DNA of 58,441 bases, taken from assembly GCF_029433105.1 (NCBI RefSeq), contig NZ_JARNTW010000030.1:1-58441 (forward strand), written 5' to 3'. Positions 18,595 through 28,905 of the stretch are shown here, piece after piece. The notes under the pieces are model-generated. The model was not told the DNA's origin. It made no database searches and saw nothing but the letters and a program-made list of their open reading frames with translations. Every line of letters begins with the position of its first letter. The first letter of the stretch is position 1. Both the position numbers and the translations under genes were made by a program. This DNA is from Runella sp. MFBS21. GTDB lineage: Bacteria; Bacteroidota; Bacteroidia; Cytophagales; Spirosomataceae.

Positions 18595-21500
18595 TTACAA
18601 CTCCGCTACATTGAATCGCACTTGTATGCCTCCTGCCGTGGTAGCCCGACGGTACGAATTGAGTACATAAGGATTGTTGAAAGTACGGTCAAAATAAAAC
18701 TGAATACTCCACAATTTGCTCACAGTATAGTTGACTTGCGGGCGTAGTTGGAAGTTATAATTACCCATGATAGCCGTAGGAGGCTCATCAAAACGACGCT
18801 GAACCGTACGAGTATCTCGGATGGTAAAATTACACTGAAACAAAAGGTCGTTTTTGAGTTTTTTAAATTCCCCGTTGATTCTGAAAGGAATCCGTACGTT
18901 GTTGCGCGTAAAACCTACTGAGGCCGTGATATCACGGTTAAACATCTCTGCCAATTGGGCATTTGATAAATTGAGCGAAATCGTTCGATCTTGATTATAA
19001 GTAAGACGCAAATCGATTTTGTTTTGAGTACGAGCTCGGAACCCAATCAGTGGAAAAAACCGCTCAGACAAAGTAATGGTACTCATTACAAAAATAGGAA
19101 TAGCATTGTTGTTTTCACCGCCTAACAAAGCCAACTGATAATCCCGGTTGTCGAGCGTGAGGTATTGAGTATAGGCTTCATTATAATCCAAAGCAGAGGT
19201 GAAATTACCCACGCTGTACGTAGATTGATAGCTATGCTCCAAAGTAAATGCACTAAAGATTTTTTTGAAGAAAGGAATCTGCGACAACCCTCCATAATCT
19301 ACCCGCCAGTTGGGCAATGGAAACCCAAGGAAGGGGTTGGTTCTTACCTCATTAGCATCCTTACCATTATAAGCCGCAAAAAATGCTGCAATCAGTACAT
19401 CTTGAGAGTTGAGGTTATACTCAACATTTTCTGGCTTTCCTTCCCTTCTCATTAACCTCTCTAGCACGATTGCTCTATTGGCTTTAAATTGGTCAAAAAT
19501 AGGTGAAGAATTATCCTTGTTGATTTTAGCAAATGCCGTTCTGAAAGACATAAAAGACATTTGAAAATTACCGCTTCTTACTGGGCTTTGAACTCTATAG
19601 GTAGTTCGGTCGGTAGAATCTGTGACGCGATAAAACATGCGATATTCATCACCTCGTTTGAGTTGGGCATTGATTTGTATTTTAAAATCTTTGAACGGCT
19701 CCAAACGGGTATTGATTCTAAACAAGCGACTATCGGTCTGCACAAAAGGCACATTGAGCATGGTACTTCTGGTCAAATCTCCCTTTGCGGCTGCATCATA
19801 CAAAACATTAGGGCTCTGACTACCAAAAATAAAATGAGTCAAAGAAGTAACTTTTGTACCCTCAAGCCCCCATACACCTTGGCTTCCAGGCAAATACCCT
19901 GGCAACATCGTTGTTTTTTGGATAGTATAATCCACATCAATGCCCCGCACTGTCATCAACAAACGAGTGATATTTTTCAACAATTTACTTGGTTCTCGCG
20001 CCACATCTTCATCGTCGCCAGGGCTACGGGCAAAGTTTTTGCGAGGAGGCGAAGGATTATTGGCAAATCTTAGATAACGTAGTTTGTTGTATAATTTCAC
20101 AAAATCTACTTTTCCTCTTATGGATTGTTCTCTACCATTTCGAATGCTATTTCCCAAAAGATAATTATCAGTATCTGTAAGGCGATAACCACCCGCAGTA
20201 AAAGCTGAACTTTGATTGGAAGTATTTGTATTATAGGTAGCATTATTTAAACCACTACTATTCAATCCATCTGTACCACTGTACAAAGAGGAAGAGAAAG
20301 AAGTAATAGGCGAAAACTGATAATTGATGTTATGATTATAATCGGCAGTCATCCAGTCGAGGAGAGGAATTTTTTCGAGCGGAAGTCTATAAGTAAGTTT
20401 TATCTTTTGGTCATAATTTTTCATCCGACCAAAACTTCGGAAGTTACGCCAAACGGAATCTCTTTTGATTTCGGTATCAATATTTCCTAAAGGTTCGTCT
20501 ATGATAGCATTGGCTAAAGCGCTATAGGTTAGCACCACATTTTTGGTCAAGTTCCAGTTGAGATCATAAGCTCGATTAAACAAGAAATATTTTTCAAACA
20601 ACGGATATTGACCCACATCTGAAAGGTCTCCACTGCGATATTGCGTACGAATAAAACTACGGTCGGCATCAAATCGTATTGCTATCTGAGTGGGCAAAAG
20701 AGAAAGATTAAAATCTTTAAGTAGCTCTAAATAAGGACGTTCAAATCCTTTGATATTTCGTAATGGTTCCCAAGGTCGTTGAGGAAAACCATATTGGTAT
20801 ACAATCCCTCCACGATATTGTCTTTGCGTATAATCAGCAACCATACTACTGCGGCGTGTTTGCTCATTGTATGCATATGTAAAAGCAAAGTTTTCAAAAT
20901 CCCAGAAATGCCGCTTAGCATTAGGATTTGTTTTGGTTTTACGAACATTAGAAAAGTTAAACCCTCGTCGTTCGGCCTTTTCGATAGCAGCGTTTTCGAG
21001 TTGTAATCGTCGCGGGTCATTTTCTGCATAATTGGCCAACGACATCGCCAAAGGTGTATCAGGGTCGTAAGGATTGAAATGAGGGCTTATTTGCTTGATA
21101 TCATAATTGACATAGAGCGGAATTTTGAAGCCCCATTTTTCATCCAACAATTTGTCTAATGCTATAGCCGATGAAATACTAAATTCGGTGGTATTGTCGC
21201 GAGAACGGTCAGCGAGCTTTTGTTGTACTCCCCCAAAACCAAAAGTAGTCCATTTTCCGGCCATTTGAACCGTAGCGAAATCAGCTAATTTAATATCTGC
21301 CCGCGCAATGGCAGCCGTTCCAGACTGATTATCAAAACCTTGTACATGAAGCTCATTGACCCATATACAAAAGCTCTGAGGAGACTGATCTACCGAACGG
21401 GGATTTCGCATCCCAATCATAATCACCATCACATTGCTCAAATCTGGCCGTCCCACTACCGTAATGCGGTATACTCTTCCTAGATTGTCAGTTTTTGTAA

Positions 21501-24500
21501 CAGTATAAGGTGCACTCAACGAAGGGTTAGGCTGTCGGTCTCTTTCGGCTTTGGCCTCTATCAACCAAGGAATTTCGACGTCTATTTCATTTTGAGCAGG
21601 CCACACTTCCTCCGGAATATCTCTATTGGGGAGTGTAGCTTGGAGGTTTGTTACTTCAATTTCATAATAATGCTCAGTCACGTCTGTTCCCAATCGCATA
21701 AATGCTGATACCTGACCACTCATTGCATCATGCATGTGAACATACATTTTGAGCCTTTCGCGGAATAGTAAGTTTTGGCTCTGCACATTTTTGAAAGCTG
21801 CGCGAGAGTCACCATCACGCAAATCGGTTACGCACAAGCTCATCGCTTGCTCATTGAGGGGACGTTGGTTCGGAGTTGTAAAATCTACATCCCTCTGTAC
21901 TCCGGGAGGAACCGTATAAATATACCTCTGAGCTTTTGGGTCAGTAGGAGCTGTTCCATTTTCTTCTACGCTTACCGTGGCTATTTTAAATTGCGCATCA
22001 TAAGGTTCGGGAACTTCCTGAAGACCACGCGCATTGAGGTCGCCTGTGTATTTGCGATATTGGGTAGCGACCATCTGAAGTTGTGCAAAACGCAAAACTA
22101 CCGGCTCTGACCAACCAGTAAGATACATTCTGATAAAACGAATAGATTTAAAGCCATTGATATTACCGACTTTCTTGGTGTATTCTCTAACAGGCACGCG
22201 AAACAAATACCAGTTAACAAAATCACCATTATCGTTAGGAGCCGTCACTACATCCACAATGTAAGGTTTGCCTACTCCCAATTGGTCTTTCTGTAAATCT
22301 ATTTCGTATTCATAATAAGCCTCTTGGTCGTTGATAGTATTGTCGACGTTTAGATCTTCAATATCTGGTAAATTAGTGGAGGCAGGAGTAATCTCACTGG
22401 TGCTATTAAACTCAGGGGTGTTGTTTTCCATACCCATGTAGTTTTTATAACGTTCCACTATTTTTTTGTTAGCACTGTCGGCTTTGGCACTAAAATAAAA
22501 CTCAAAGTCATCACCCGAAGGGTCAGCCAAGATTTGGTTGCGGGCCTCTGTCGTTAGGTTGGTGGGAAGACGTTGGATATATTCACTAAAAAAATCACGT
22601 TCCTCCAAATTACTTAATCCATCTAATCCAATATCCTGCTTGGCACGGGCTTCAGGCTCATTAGTAAAAGCATTGATAATATATTGCTGACGCGTCGAAT
22701 ATCCCCAAGCCGTTTCGGCTACATTGGCAGGTTGGTCTGGAGTCGAGGTGGCTACTTTATCTACTAGAGGCAGTCCATTCTCGAAATCATAACGTCCGTT
22801 TTTGATTACATCTTCCGAAATCTCCCCTAAGTTGAAATAAAGTTTTCCGCCAGTGGTATTATTCCGATTTACAATTCCATCTTTAACCACTCCATTAGGA
22901 CCTTCTTTGAAAGGATCCATAAGCCAAAACTCCACAATTTCGACGTTGGCATTGTCAAAATCTACATCAGAGCCGATTGCGCGCGTTATCGCTCCAAAAT
23001 TATTGCGTGGATTACGAAGCAAGCCATTGGCATCTAAGTCGGTAGTGTAATTGTACATTCCCCTTTCTTGTGGGAAATAAGCGATGTCTAAGATACTTTC
23101 TGGCAGATTGACCAAATACTGTCCTCTTCCTTTAAATATATCTTGGGGTCGAAAAAGACGTTCATAAAAATTGTTAAAATCCTGAGGTGTAATATTTTGG
23201 GGTCGCTCACGCAATCCCGCTTGGGCTTGCGGCGAAAAAGAAATATCAATCGTATAAGCCGAAATTTTAGCACGATTGTAAGCGTATGGGAGAGGGTCGG
23301 TGGGTGTACCCTGAGGGAATTGTGCTGGCGTAGCTCCTAATCGCCAACGGTTGGGCTGACGTGTAAGGTCAAACTGCGTACGAGCCGCCTCAAAATCATC
23401 AATGTAAATCCGGTTCCGAACTTGTGGATGCAAACCAGCAAACGATTGTGCCACCTCTCCCTGAAACTGCACACTTGATATTTCTTTGGTTTCGAGCAAA
23501 GGCAGCTTATCAAGCAGTTTTGTCAAAAGCCGAGATTCTTTGCGAAACGTCAAATCTGCGCCAATGATTGAGTTACTGACGGGGTCGTTGCCCAAAGAAG
23601 CGCGGGTCAAAAAACCAGGCGGCGTTTCTCTCAATCTCATGGCAGTTACCCCTACTTGCATGTCTCGATTGACGGTGTAGTTGAGGCGCGTTCCGAGTAG
23701 TGTCCTGATTTGATTTTGGAACAAATCAGGCTGTTCGTAGCAGATTTCAATATCACGACCCGAATTAGTAACACTTTCATTGATGATACGTACCGCTCCC
23801 GATTGCCCTTCTACACTATAGTCGATACCTTGTTGCAGCTGTACTCCTCCTGCTCTTACTGTTACAGATTTGTCGGATACTCCAAAGGGCAATTGTACCG
23901 TAGAGCCGCCGGCTGCTCCTTGAAAAGACCCTTTAAGGAAGTATTTATTTTTTTCAGTAATTTGCTGCGCATCAATCTGTGTACTGCGATAAAGCTCATT
24001 AAAAACATACTTATTAGCCAATACTTCCTGTCCTACAAATTGCTTCGCAAGATTAGCACCAAATGGTTCCAAAACCGGGAATATCACTCGTCCCATACGG
24101 CTATCTATCGTGACGCCTTCAATAAAGTCGAAGTTTCCGTCTCCTACAGGATTTCTTTGGCTATCAAAGACAGGGTCATTCAAAGAATTGAGCCTATCAA
24201 GTCCCATTACTTTCACCAAAGGGATATTGGCAATAGGCCCCTCTTGTAGGTTAGGGTTATCAATCCCTGTTAAATCATCTTTGTAAATGACTCTCAGCTG
24301 AAAGTTTTGCTTAGCGACTTGAGTGGTATTTAATGAATAGATGTTTTTCATCATCAAATTCCACATAGGGTGTGCCGTGTTATTACGAATAGTGGAAGAC
24401 TTCAATAGTTTAAGCACCAAAACTTCATCATCGCGACGAGATTGATAATCTTCGGTGAGCTCTCCTACTTTGTATTTTTGGCCGTTGAATGTATACTCAT

Positions 24501-26073
24501 AGGCTACTGCCAATATTTCATCGTTACGCAGAGGCGTTAGCAATGATATGTAACCCAGCTCCGGTTGAAATTTATATTCACGTTCGGAGAGTTTACGCGC
24601 TCCACGTAGTAAGTCATAATCCGTACCACGCTGAAGATTGTAACGGCTATCAAGGGCAAAGCTGGTTTTATCAGCTTCACGGAGTTCATTATCAGTAGTT
24701 ACTTTCGCAAACAAGCCATTGCTTTTATTATTGATAGGTTGGTTTGCTGAGATTGGTTGCAAGTTTGGATTGGTGGTATTGGCAGGAGTAGATTCTCCTA
24801 AGTCCGAAAAACCGACTATATTACGTAATGTCTCGGTATTATTGGTACGGTTGGTGACATACACTTCTAGACGTGTCACCGTTATACCAGACATAATCAT
24901 GGGCAAGTTACCAAGCCATCTTTCATAATTATTTCTAAAAAAGTACCCTAAAAAAAAGTGTCGGTTTTCATCATACGCATCCGCACGAATCTCAAAAGCA
25001 CGGTTTTGAACCCCACCTCTCAAGGTGATACATTGCTGACGGCTACGCTGCTGAGACGCTACTACCGTAGCTGTCAAACGCCCGAAACGTAAGTCAACTT
25101 TTGCACCAAATAGATTTTGAACTCCTGGAATCAATTGAGAAGGCAATTGCCAATTGACATTCCCCGCCTGCACTCCTTGAATGATACTCTCATTTTCGGG
25201 AATATAACTCTGAGGGCCAAACCCTTGACCAAAAGTGCTATTTTGCCCTAACCCATTAACGCCTGTTTGCCCCATTCCCGGTACATTGGGGGTGGTGGGT
25301 AAATTAGCCTTCCCAGGCCGATAGTCTAGTTTGAGTTGATTTTCAAAGTTGAAGCTCGACTTAGTATCGAAATTAGTCAACATCCCAAGTTTATCCCCAA
25401 TTTTTCCATTGAAGTTGATGTTGATTTGCTCATTAAATAAAAAGTTGGTTTGATTTCGTTGCCGAATCGGAATATTAGGATCTTGGTTTTTTTGGTTGAT
25501 TACTCCAAAATCTAATAATACGAAGCCATTGGGTTTGAAATCGACGATATTACTTCCAAAAACCCGATCAAACCCAGGAGGTAAATCCAATTTAGGAAGG
25601 AGTCCTCTGGCTCCAAGTGCTCCTTTTCCATCTTGCTTGGCGGAGTATTCGCGACGTAGATATTCAAAAACGCGTTTATCTTGTAGTTTTTGAAAATCCT
25701 CATAACTCATCGTCAATGGATTACGATAATTTAGAGGAGGTAATTTAGTATCTCCAATGCGTTCATAAACCGACATACGGCCGGTAGAATCTAAGCGAAA
25801 TTCATTAGAAAGGCTTTTGGGATCGCGCAAATAAAGCGATGAGCGAGATGGAACATAATTAAAACGATTACCAAATCGATCCATCCAAGTCGAGTACAAT
25901 AGTCTACGGCTTTGGCGATTACTGTGACTTGTATCTGGCGTAGTGCTTCGTCTATTGGTAGGTTGTGACTGAGCCACAGCCTCTTGGCTAGTCAGCCATA
26001 GAAAGCATGACAACCCAAAGATAGCGAATGATATTATTGAAATAAGGTATAGGTTTTTCTTAATAAGGCCCAC
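18595..26073 (-). CDS. sprA: cell-surface protein SprA, type IX secretion translocon
   Basis: A 2,492-aa outer-membrane protein. SprA (Sov) forms the giant beta-barrel through which type IX substrates cross the outer membrane, and is needed for gliding in gliding relatives. The signal peptide has a likely cleavage after AVA (residue 34). The body carries long amphipathic beta-strand patterns, Gly/Asn-rich loops near 265-295 (NVPGMGQTGVNGLGQNSTFGQ) and many YxF/RxN strand ends to the C-terminus (GGIQVRFNVAEL). The start is GTG at 26073: an in-frame TGA lies just upstream and there is no nearby ATG. Length is in the usual range for SprA. It is alone on its strand here, convergent with the thioesterase gene and divergent from hemE. 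Confidence 0.93.
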   Translation of the reverse strand: MGLIKKNLYLISIISFAIFGLSCFLWLTSQEAVAQSQPTNRRSTTPDTSHSNRQSRRLLYSTWMDRFGNRFNYVPSRSSLYLRDPKSLSNEFRLDSTGRMSVYERIGDTKLPPLNYRNPLTMSYEDFQKLQDKRVFEYLRREYSAKQDGKGALGARGLLPKLDLPPGFDRVFGSNIVDFKPNGFVLLDFGVINQKNQDPNIPIRQRNQTNFLFNEQININFNGKIGDKLGMLTNFDTKSSFNFENQLKLDYRPGKANLPTTPNVPGMGQTGVNGLGQNSTFGQGFGPQSYIPENESIIQGVQAGNVNWQLPSQLIPGVQNLFGAKVDLRFGRLTATVVASQQRSRQQCITLRGGVQNRAFEIRADAYDENRHFFLGYFFRNNYERWLGNLPMIMSGITVTRLEVYVTNRTNNTETLRNIVGFSDLGESTPANTTNPNLQPISANQPINNKSNGLFAKVTTDNELREADKTSFALDSRYNLQRGTDYDLLRGARKLSEREYKFQPELGYISLLTPLRNDEILAVAYEYTFNGQKYKVGELTEDYQSRRDDEVLVLKLLKSSTIRNNTAHPMWNLMMKNIYSLNTTQVAKQNFQLRVIYKDDLTGIDNPNLQEGPIANIPLVKVMGLDRLNSLNDPVFDSQRNPVGDGNFDFIEGVTIDSRMGRVIFPVLEPFGANLAKQFVGQEVLANKYVFNELYRSTQIDAQQITEKNKYFLKGSFQGAAGGSTVQLPFGVSDKSVTVRAGGVQLQQGIDYSVEGQSGAVRIINESVTNSGRDIEICYEQPDLFQNQIRTLLGTRLNYTVNRDMQVGVTAMRLRETPPGFLTRASLGNDPVSNSIIGADLTFRKESRLLTKLLDKLPLLETKEISSVQFQGEVAQSFAGLHPQVRNRIYIDDFEAARTQFDLTRQPNRWRLGATPAQFPQGTPTDPLPYAYNRAKISAYTIDISFSPQAQAGLRERPQNITPQDFNNFYERLFRPQDIFKGRGQYLVNLPESILDIAYFPQERGMYNYTTDLDANGLLRNPRNNFGAITRAIGSDVDFDNANVEIVEFWLMDPFKEGPNGVVKDGIVNRNNTTGGKLYFNLGEISEDVIKNGRYDFENGLPLVDKVATSTPDQPANVAETAWGYSTRQQYIINAFTNEPEARAKQDIGLDGLSNLEERDFFSEYIQRLPTNLTTEARNQILADPSGDDFEFYFSAKADSANKKIVERYKNYMGMENNTPEFNSTSEITPASTNLPDIEDLNVDNTINDQEAYYEYEIDLQKDQLGVGKPYIVDVVTAPNDNGDFVNWYLFRVPVREYTKKVGNINGFKSIRFIRMYLTGWSEPVVLRFAQLQMVATQYRKYTGDLNARGLQEVPEPYDAQFKIATVSVEENGTAPTDPKAQRYIYTVPPGVQRDVDFTTPNQRPLNEQAMSLCVTDLRDGDSRAAFKNVQSQNLLFRERLKMYVHMHDAMSGQVSAFMRLGTDVTEHYYEIEVTNLQATLPNRDIPEEVWPAQNEIDVEIPWLIEAKAERDRQPNPSLSAPYTVTKTDNLGRVYRITVVGRPDLSNVMVIMIGMRNPRSVDQSPQSFCIWVNELHVQGFDNQSGTAAIARADIKLADFATVQMAGKWTTFGFGGVQQKLADRSRDNTTEFSISSAIALDKLLDEKWGFKIPLYVNYDIKQISPHFNPYDPDTPLAMSLANYAENDPRRLQLENAAIEKAERRGFNFSNVRKTKTNPNAKRHFWDFENFAFTYAYNEQTRRSSMVADYTQRQYRGGIVYQYGFPQRPWEPLRNIKGFERPYLELLKDFNLSLLPTQIAIRFDADRSFIRTQYRSGDLSDVGQYPLFEKYFLFNRAYDLNWNLTKNVVLTYSALANAIIDEPLGNIDTEIKRDSVWRNFRSFGRMKNYDQKIKLTYRLPLEKIPLLDWMTADYNHNINYQFSPITSFSSSLYSGTDGLNSSGLNNATYNTNTSNQSSAFTAGGYRLTDTDNYLLGNSIRNGREQSIRGKVDFVKLYNKLRYLRFANNPSPPRKNFARSPGDDEDVAREPSKLLKNITRLLMTVRGIDVDYTIQKTTMLPGYLPGSQGVWGLEGTKVTSLTHFIFGSQSPNVLYDAAAKGDLTRSTMLNVPFVQTDSRLFRINTRLEPFKDFKIQINAQLKRGDEYRMFYRVTDSTDRTTYRVQSPVRSGNFQMSFMSFRTAFAKINKDNSSPIFDQFKANRAIVLERLMRREGKPENVEYNLNSQDVLIAAFFAAYNGKDANEVRTNPFLGFPLPNWRVDYGGLSQIPFFKKIFSAFTLEHSYQSTYSVGNFTSALDYNEAYTQYLTLDNRDYQLALLGGENNNAIPIFVMSTITLSERFFPLIGFRARTQNKIDLRLTYNQDRTISLNLSNAQLAEMFNRDITASVGFTRNNVRIPFRINGEFKKLKNDLLFQCNFTIRDTRTVQRRFDEPPTAIMGNYNFQLRPQVNYTVSKLWSIQFYFDRTFNNPYVLNSYRRATTAGGIQVRFNVAEL

Positions 26074-26436
26074 GATTCTTCAACGGTCAGCGTACTCAAA
26101 TCCTTAACGGCTAAAACCTTGCCAATCGTCTTTGAGCAGAAAAAAAATTTTATTGAAAGTGAGGTAAATATAGGAATCCGCTTTCTAAAAACGCAATTTC
26201 TGGGCAAAAAAGCCATATTTAACCAAATTTTGCTATTAAAAATATTTGTGTATTTCGTGTTTCATAAATAGCAGCTTTTTTCAAAAAATATTATGATATC
26301 TAATTCTGCTTTGATGTTTATGGAACGTCAATGAATCTAAACTTTTCAAAACTTTTTCATTTTTATTAGTAGAAAAAGGCGCTACATTTCTCTTTCTTGT
26401 CCATCCCAGCATCTAGCTTCTTCGTACATTTGCATC
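26074..26436. other. divergent control region between sprA and hemE
   Basis: A 363-bp AT-rich stretch. On the plus strand TACATTTG (26425-26432) matches the -7 consensus immediately before the hemE ATG. No convincing promoter was found for sprA. A minus-strand frame reaching into the sprA start from 26216 has no family resemblance and was not called. Confidence 0.4.
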
Positions 26437-27477
26437 ATGGAATCACTAAAAAACGACTTACTTCTGCGTGCCGCACGCGGAGAACAAACCGAAAGAGTAC
26501 CGGTTTGGATGATGCGCCAAGCAGGGCGTATATTGGCCGAATACCGCGCAGTGCGCGAAAAAGCTGGAAGTTTTATCAAACTCGCTACCAATCCCGAGCT
26601 AGCCGCCGAAGTGACGATTCAACCCGTGGATTTACTGGGAGTAGATGCTGCTATCATTTTTTCTGACATATTAGTCATCCCAGAAGCGATGGGGCTTCCT
26701 TATGAAATGGAAGAAAAGAAAGGTCCTGTATTTCCGAAAGTAGTGCAGTCAATGACCGATATTGACAGCCTACGCATTGCTGAGCCTGAAGCGGATTTAG
26801 CATATGTACTAGATGCCATCAAAATCGTAAAACGAGAACTAAATGGCCGTGTCCCTCTAATCGGATTTGCGGGTGCTCCATTCACGATCTTCTGCTATAT
26901 GACTGAAGGGCGCGGTTCTAAGACTTTTTCAGTTGCCAAAAAAGCCTTGTACGCTGACCCTGAATTTTCACATAAACTATTGCAAAAAATCACTGATAGT
27001 ACCATTGCCTATCTCAAAGCCCAAATCGTAGCAGGTGCTAATCTAGTTCAAATTTTTGATTCTTGGGCGGGAATTTTATCACCAGCTCAATACCGCGAGT
27101 ATTCACTACCTTATATAAAACAGATTTGTGATGCCATCTCAGAAGTACCTGTGACGGTTTTCGCCAAAGGTGCTTTTTTTGCCCGTCAAGAAATCGGCAA
27201 TCTCAATTGCTCTGTAGTTGGATTAGATTGGAATATGGACCCTACCGAATCACGAATGCTGGTGCCAAACAAAACTTTACAAGGTAATTTAGATCCTTGT
27301 GTTTTGTATGCTTCCTATGATCAAATTAAAAAAGAGGTCAGGAGTATGATTGAAGCCTTCGGGACCAGCCGCTACATCGCCAACTTAGGTCATGGGGTTT
27401 ATCCAGATACCAATCCAGACAAAGTGCGTTGCTTTATTGAGGCTGTGAAGGAGTATTCAACCGTTCTTACCCCTTAA
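26437..27477 (+). CDS. hemE: uroporphyrinogen decarboxylase
   Basis: Heme synthesis enzyme converting uroporphyrinogen III to coproporphyrinogen III, 346 aa. Substrate-binding RQAGR at residues 27-31 ([16 protein letters not shown]), [12 protein letters not shown] with the essential Asp, [16 protein letters not shown], and C-terminal [15 protein letters not shown] are all family signatures. Length is standard. No other hem genes lie beside it. Confidence 0.95.
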   Translation: MESLKNDLLLRAARGEQTERVPVWMMRQAGRILAEYRAVREKAGSFIKLATNPELAAEVTIQPVDLLGVDAAIIFSDILVIPEAMGLPYEMEEKKGPVFPKVVQSMTDIDSLRIAEPEADLAYVLDAIKIVKRELNGRVPLIGFAGAPFTIFCYMTEGRGSKTFSVAKKALYADPEFSHKLLQKITDSTIAYLKAQIVAGANLVQIFDSWAGILSPAQYREYSLPYIKQICDAISEVPVTVFAKGAFFARQEIGNLNCSVVGLDWNMDPTESRMLVPNKTLQGNLDPCVLYASYDQIKKEVRSMIEAFGTSRYIANLGHGVYPDTNPDKVRCFIEAVKEYSTVLTP

Positions 27478-27570
27478 TTAACTTTTTTTAACGAACTGGG
27501 AGCATACTTACGGTAGTTTGGAATCGTTTTTGTATTAGTGCTTTATATCATCCCAAACCCATTTAAAGCT

Positions 27571-28350
27571 ATGAAAGAATGTGTGGTAGTGATTCCAACT
27601 TACAACGAAATTGAAAACATCGAAGCTATTGTCCGTAAGGTATTTAGCTTGGCGCAGCCTTTTGATATTTTAATTGTTGATGACGGTTCGCCAGATGGTA
27701 CAGCTTTGAAAGTAAAACAACTTCAAAGTGAATTTGACGGTCAGCTTCATTTGCTTGAGCGCAAAGGTAAACAAGGGCTAGGTACGGCCTACATTCATGG
27801 CTTCAAATGGGCTCTCAAAGAGGGATATCGATACATGTTTGAAATGGATGCCGATTTTTCTCATAACCCTAACGACCTAGTACGTCTTTATGAGGCATGT
27901 GCTATCGAAGGTCATGATGTAGCTATCGGTTCACGGTATATCAAAGGCGTAAATGTAGTCAATTGGCCAATGGGCCGGGTATTGATGTCGTATTTCGCGG
28001 GAGTATATGTTCGTTTTGTAATGGGAGTTGATATCATGGACCCGACTGCGGGTTTTATTTGCTACAAGCGTGAAGTATTGCAAGGTATCGGCTTAGATCA
28101 TATTAGATTTGTAGGGTATGCTTTTCAAATCGAAATGAAGTTTAATGCTTGGAAATACGGGTACAAACTCACCGAAGTACCAATTATTTTTACTGACCGT
28201 ACCAAAGGAGAATCCAAAATGTCGACAAAGATTTTTAAAGAAGCCGTTTTAGGTGTTTTGTATTTGAAAATACGTAGCTTTTTTAAAACCTATATCCGTC
28301 ATAATGAACCCCAACCTATTAAGATTTTACAAGTGACCGAAATGGCATAG
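27571..28350 (+). CDS. polyprenol monophosphomannose synthase-type glycosyltransferase (GT2)
   Basis: Membrane-associated family 2 glycosyltransferase of 259 aa from ATG 27571 (an in-frame GTG at 27538 would add 11 atypical residues). Motifs of dolichol-phosphate mannosyltransferases: VVIPTYNEIENI, DILIVDDGSPDGT, KQGLGTAYIHGFKWAL, EMDADFSHNP (the metal-binding DAD) and ADPTAGF-like DPTAGFICYKREVL. There are no C-terminal membrane helices, so it is the short soluble form. It probably charges a lipid carrier with mannose or a related sugar for glycan assembly or protein O-glycosylation, which is known in Bacteroidota. Confidence 0.85.
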   Translation: MKECVVVIPTYNEIENIEAIVRKVFSLAQPFDILIVDDGSPDGTALKVKQLQSEFDGQLHLLERKGKQGLGTAYIHGFKWALKEGYRYMFEMDADFSHNPNDLVRLYEACAIEGHDVAIGSRYIKGVNVVNWPMGRVLMSYFAGVYVRFVMGVDIMDPTAGFICYKREVLQGIGLDHIRFVGYAFQIEMKFNAWKYGYKLTEVPIIFTDRTKGESKMSTKIFKEAVLGVLYLKIRSFFKTYIRHNEPQPIKILQVTEMA

Positions 28351-28374
28351 TAAATTTATACAGGGTTAGGGACA

Positions 28375-28411
28375 CAAAAAAGCCTCGTTTGTTATGAACG
28401 AGGCTTTTTTG
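28375..28411. terminator. bidirectional terminator between glycosyltransferase and CBM48-like gene
   Basis: AAAAAAGCCTCGTT and AACGAGGCTTTTTT arms with a short loop (TGTTATG) between convergent gene ends. Confidence 0.85.
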
Positions 28412-28427
28412 ATAGAAAGGCTTTTGT

Positions 28428-28739
28428 CTACAAAACTACTACTGAGTTTTCTTCGTTAGATACACCGCTTGGGATATATTTATCTGCCGCTTCGTCGTTG
28501 GTCCAAGTAGCACCGTCAATCAAATAACGGAAAGCATATTCTTTTCCAGTTTCTAATTCTACAGTAGCTTTGTATGAACCATCTTTTTGTTTTTTCAATT
28601 TTGTAGCGGCTTCTGTAGCCCAACCATTAAACTCACCCAATACTGCAACCTCTTTCGCGTCAGCCACTCTATCAGCAGAAAGTGAGAACGTTACTTTACA
28701 AACAGGTTTGCTTTTCAATACTTGCTTTGCAATCGCCAT
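28428..28739 (-). CDS. small single-domain isoamylase-N / CBM48-like protein
   Basis: A 103-aa protein consisting of one early-set (E-set, AMPK-beta/CBM48-like) glycogen-binding domain. The hallmark GEFNGWATEAATKLKKQKDG is seen around residues 51-70, followed by YAFRYLIDGATWTNDEAADKYIPSG, the typical strand pair and carbohydrate-binding Trp. There is no catalytic domain. In other proteins this domain docks enzymes to glycogen or starch; a free-standing copy could be a glycogen-associated regulator, which is inference. It has one of the best promoter matches in the window just upstream. Confidence 0.85.
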   Translation of the reverse strand: MAIAKQVLKSKPVCKVTFSLSADRVADAKEVAVLGEFNGWATEAATKLKKQKDGSYKATVELETGKEYAFRYLIDGATWTNDEAADKYIPSGVSNEENSVVVL

Positions 28740-28768
28740 AGTGTTTTTTGGTTATTTGGTTTGCGCTA

Positions 28769-28800
28769 CAAAGATATAAAATAAATACAATTCAAGTCAA
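28769..28800 (-). promoter_or_regulatory. promoter of the CBM48-like gene
   Basis: On the minus strand TATCTTTG (28769-28776) is a full match to the TAnnTTTG -7 consensus, with TTG at 16 nt (28793-28795) and at 21 nt (28798-28800) upstream; either can be the -33 box. The -7 element lies 30 bp before the ATG. Confidence 0.55.
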
Positions 28801-28905
28801 TGAATACCAATTAGTTATATATTAATATTCTTTCAATAGTACAACAAAAAACTTCATCATTACAAAATTTACCTAAAATAGTACACTTTTGTAATAGATT
28901 CAAAA

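Noticed and set aside
26034..26216. 60-codon frame running into the sprA start on the minus strand
   Set aside because: No family resemblance, no promoter, and it overlaps the sprA signal peptide region in another frame.
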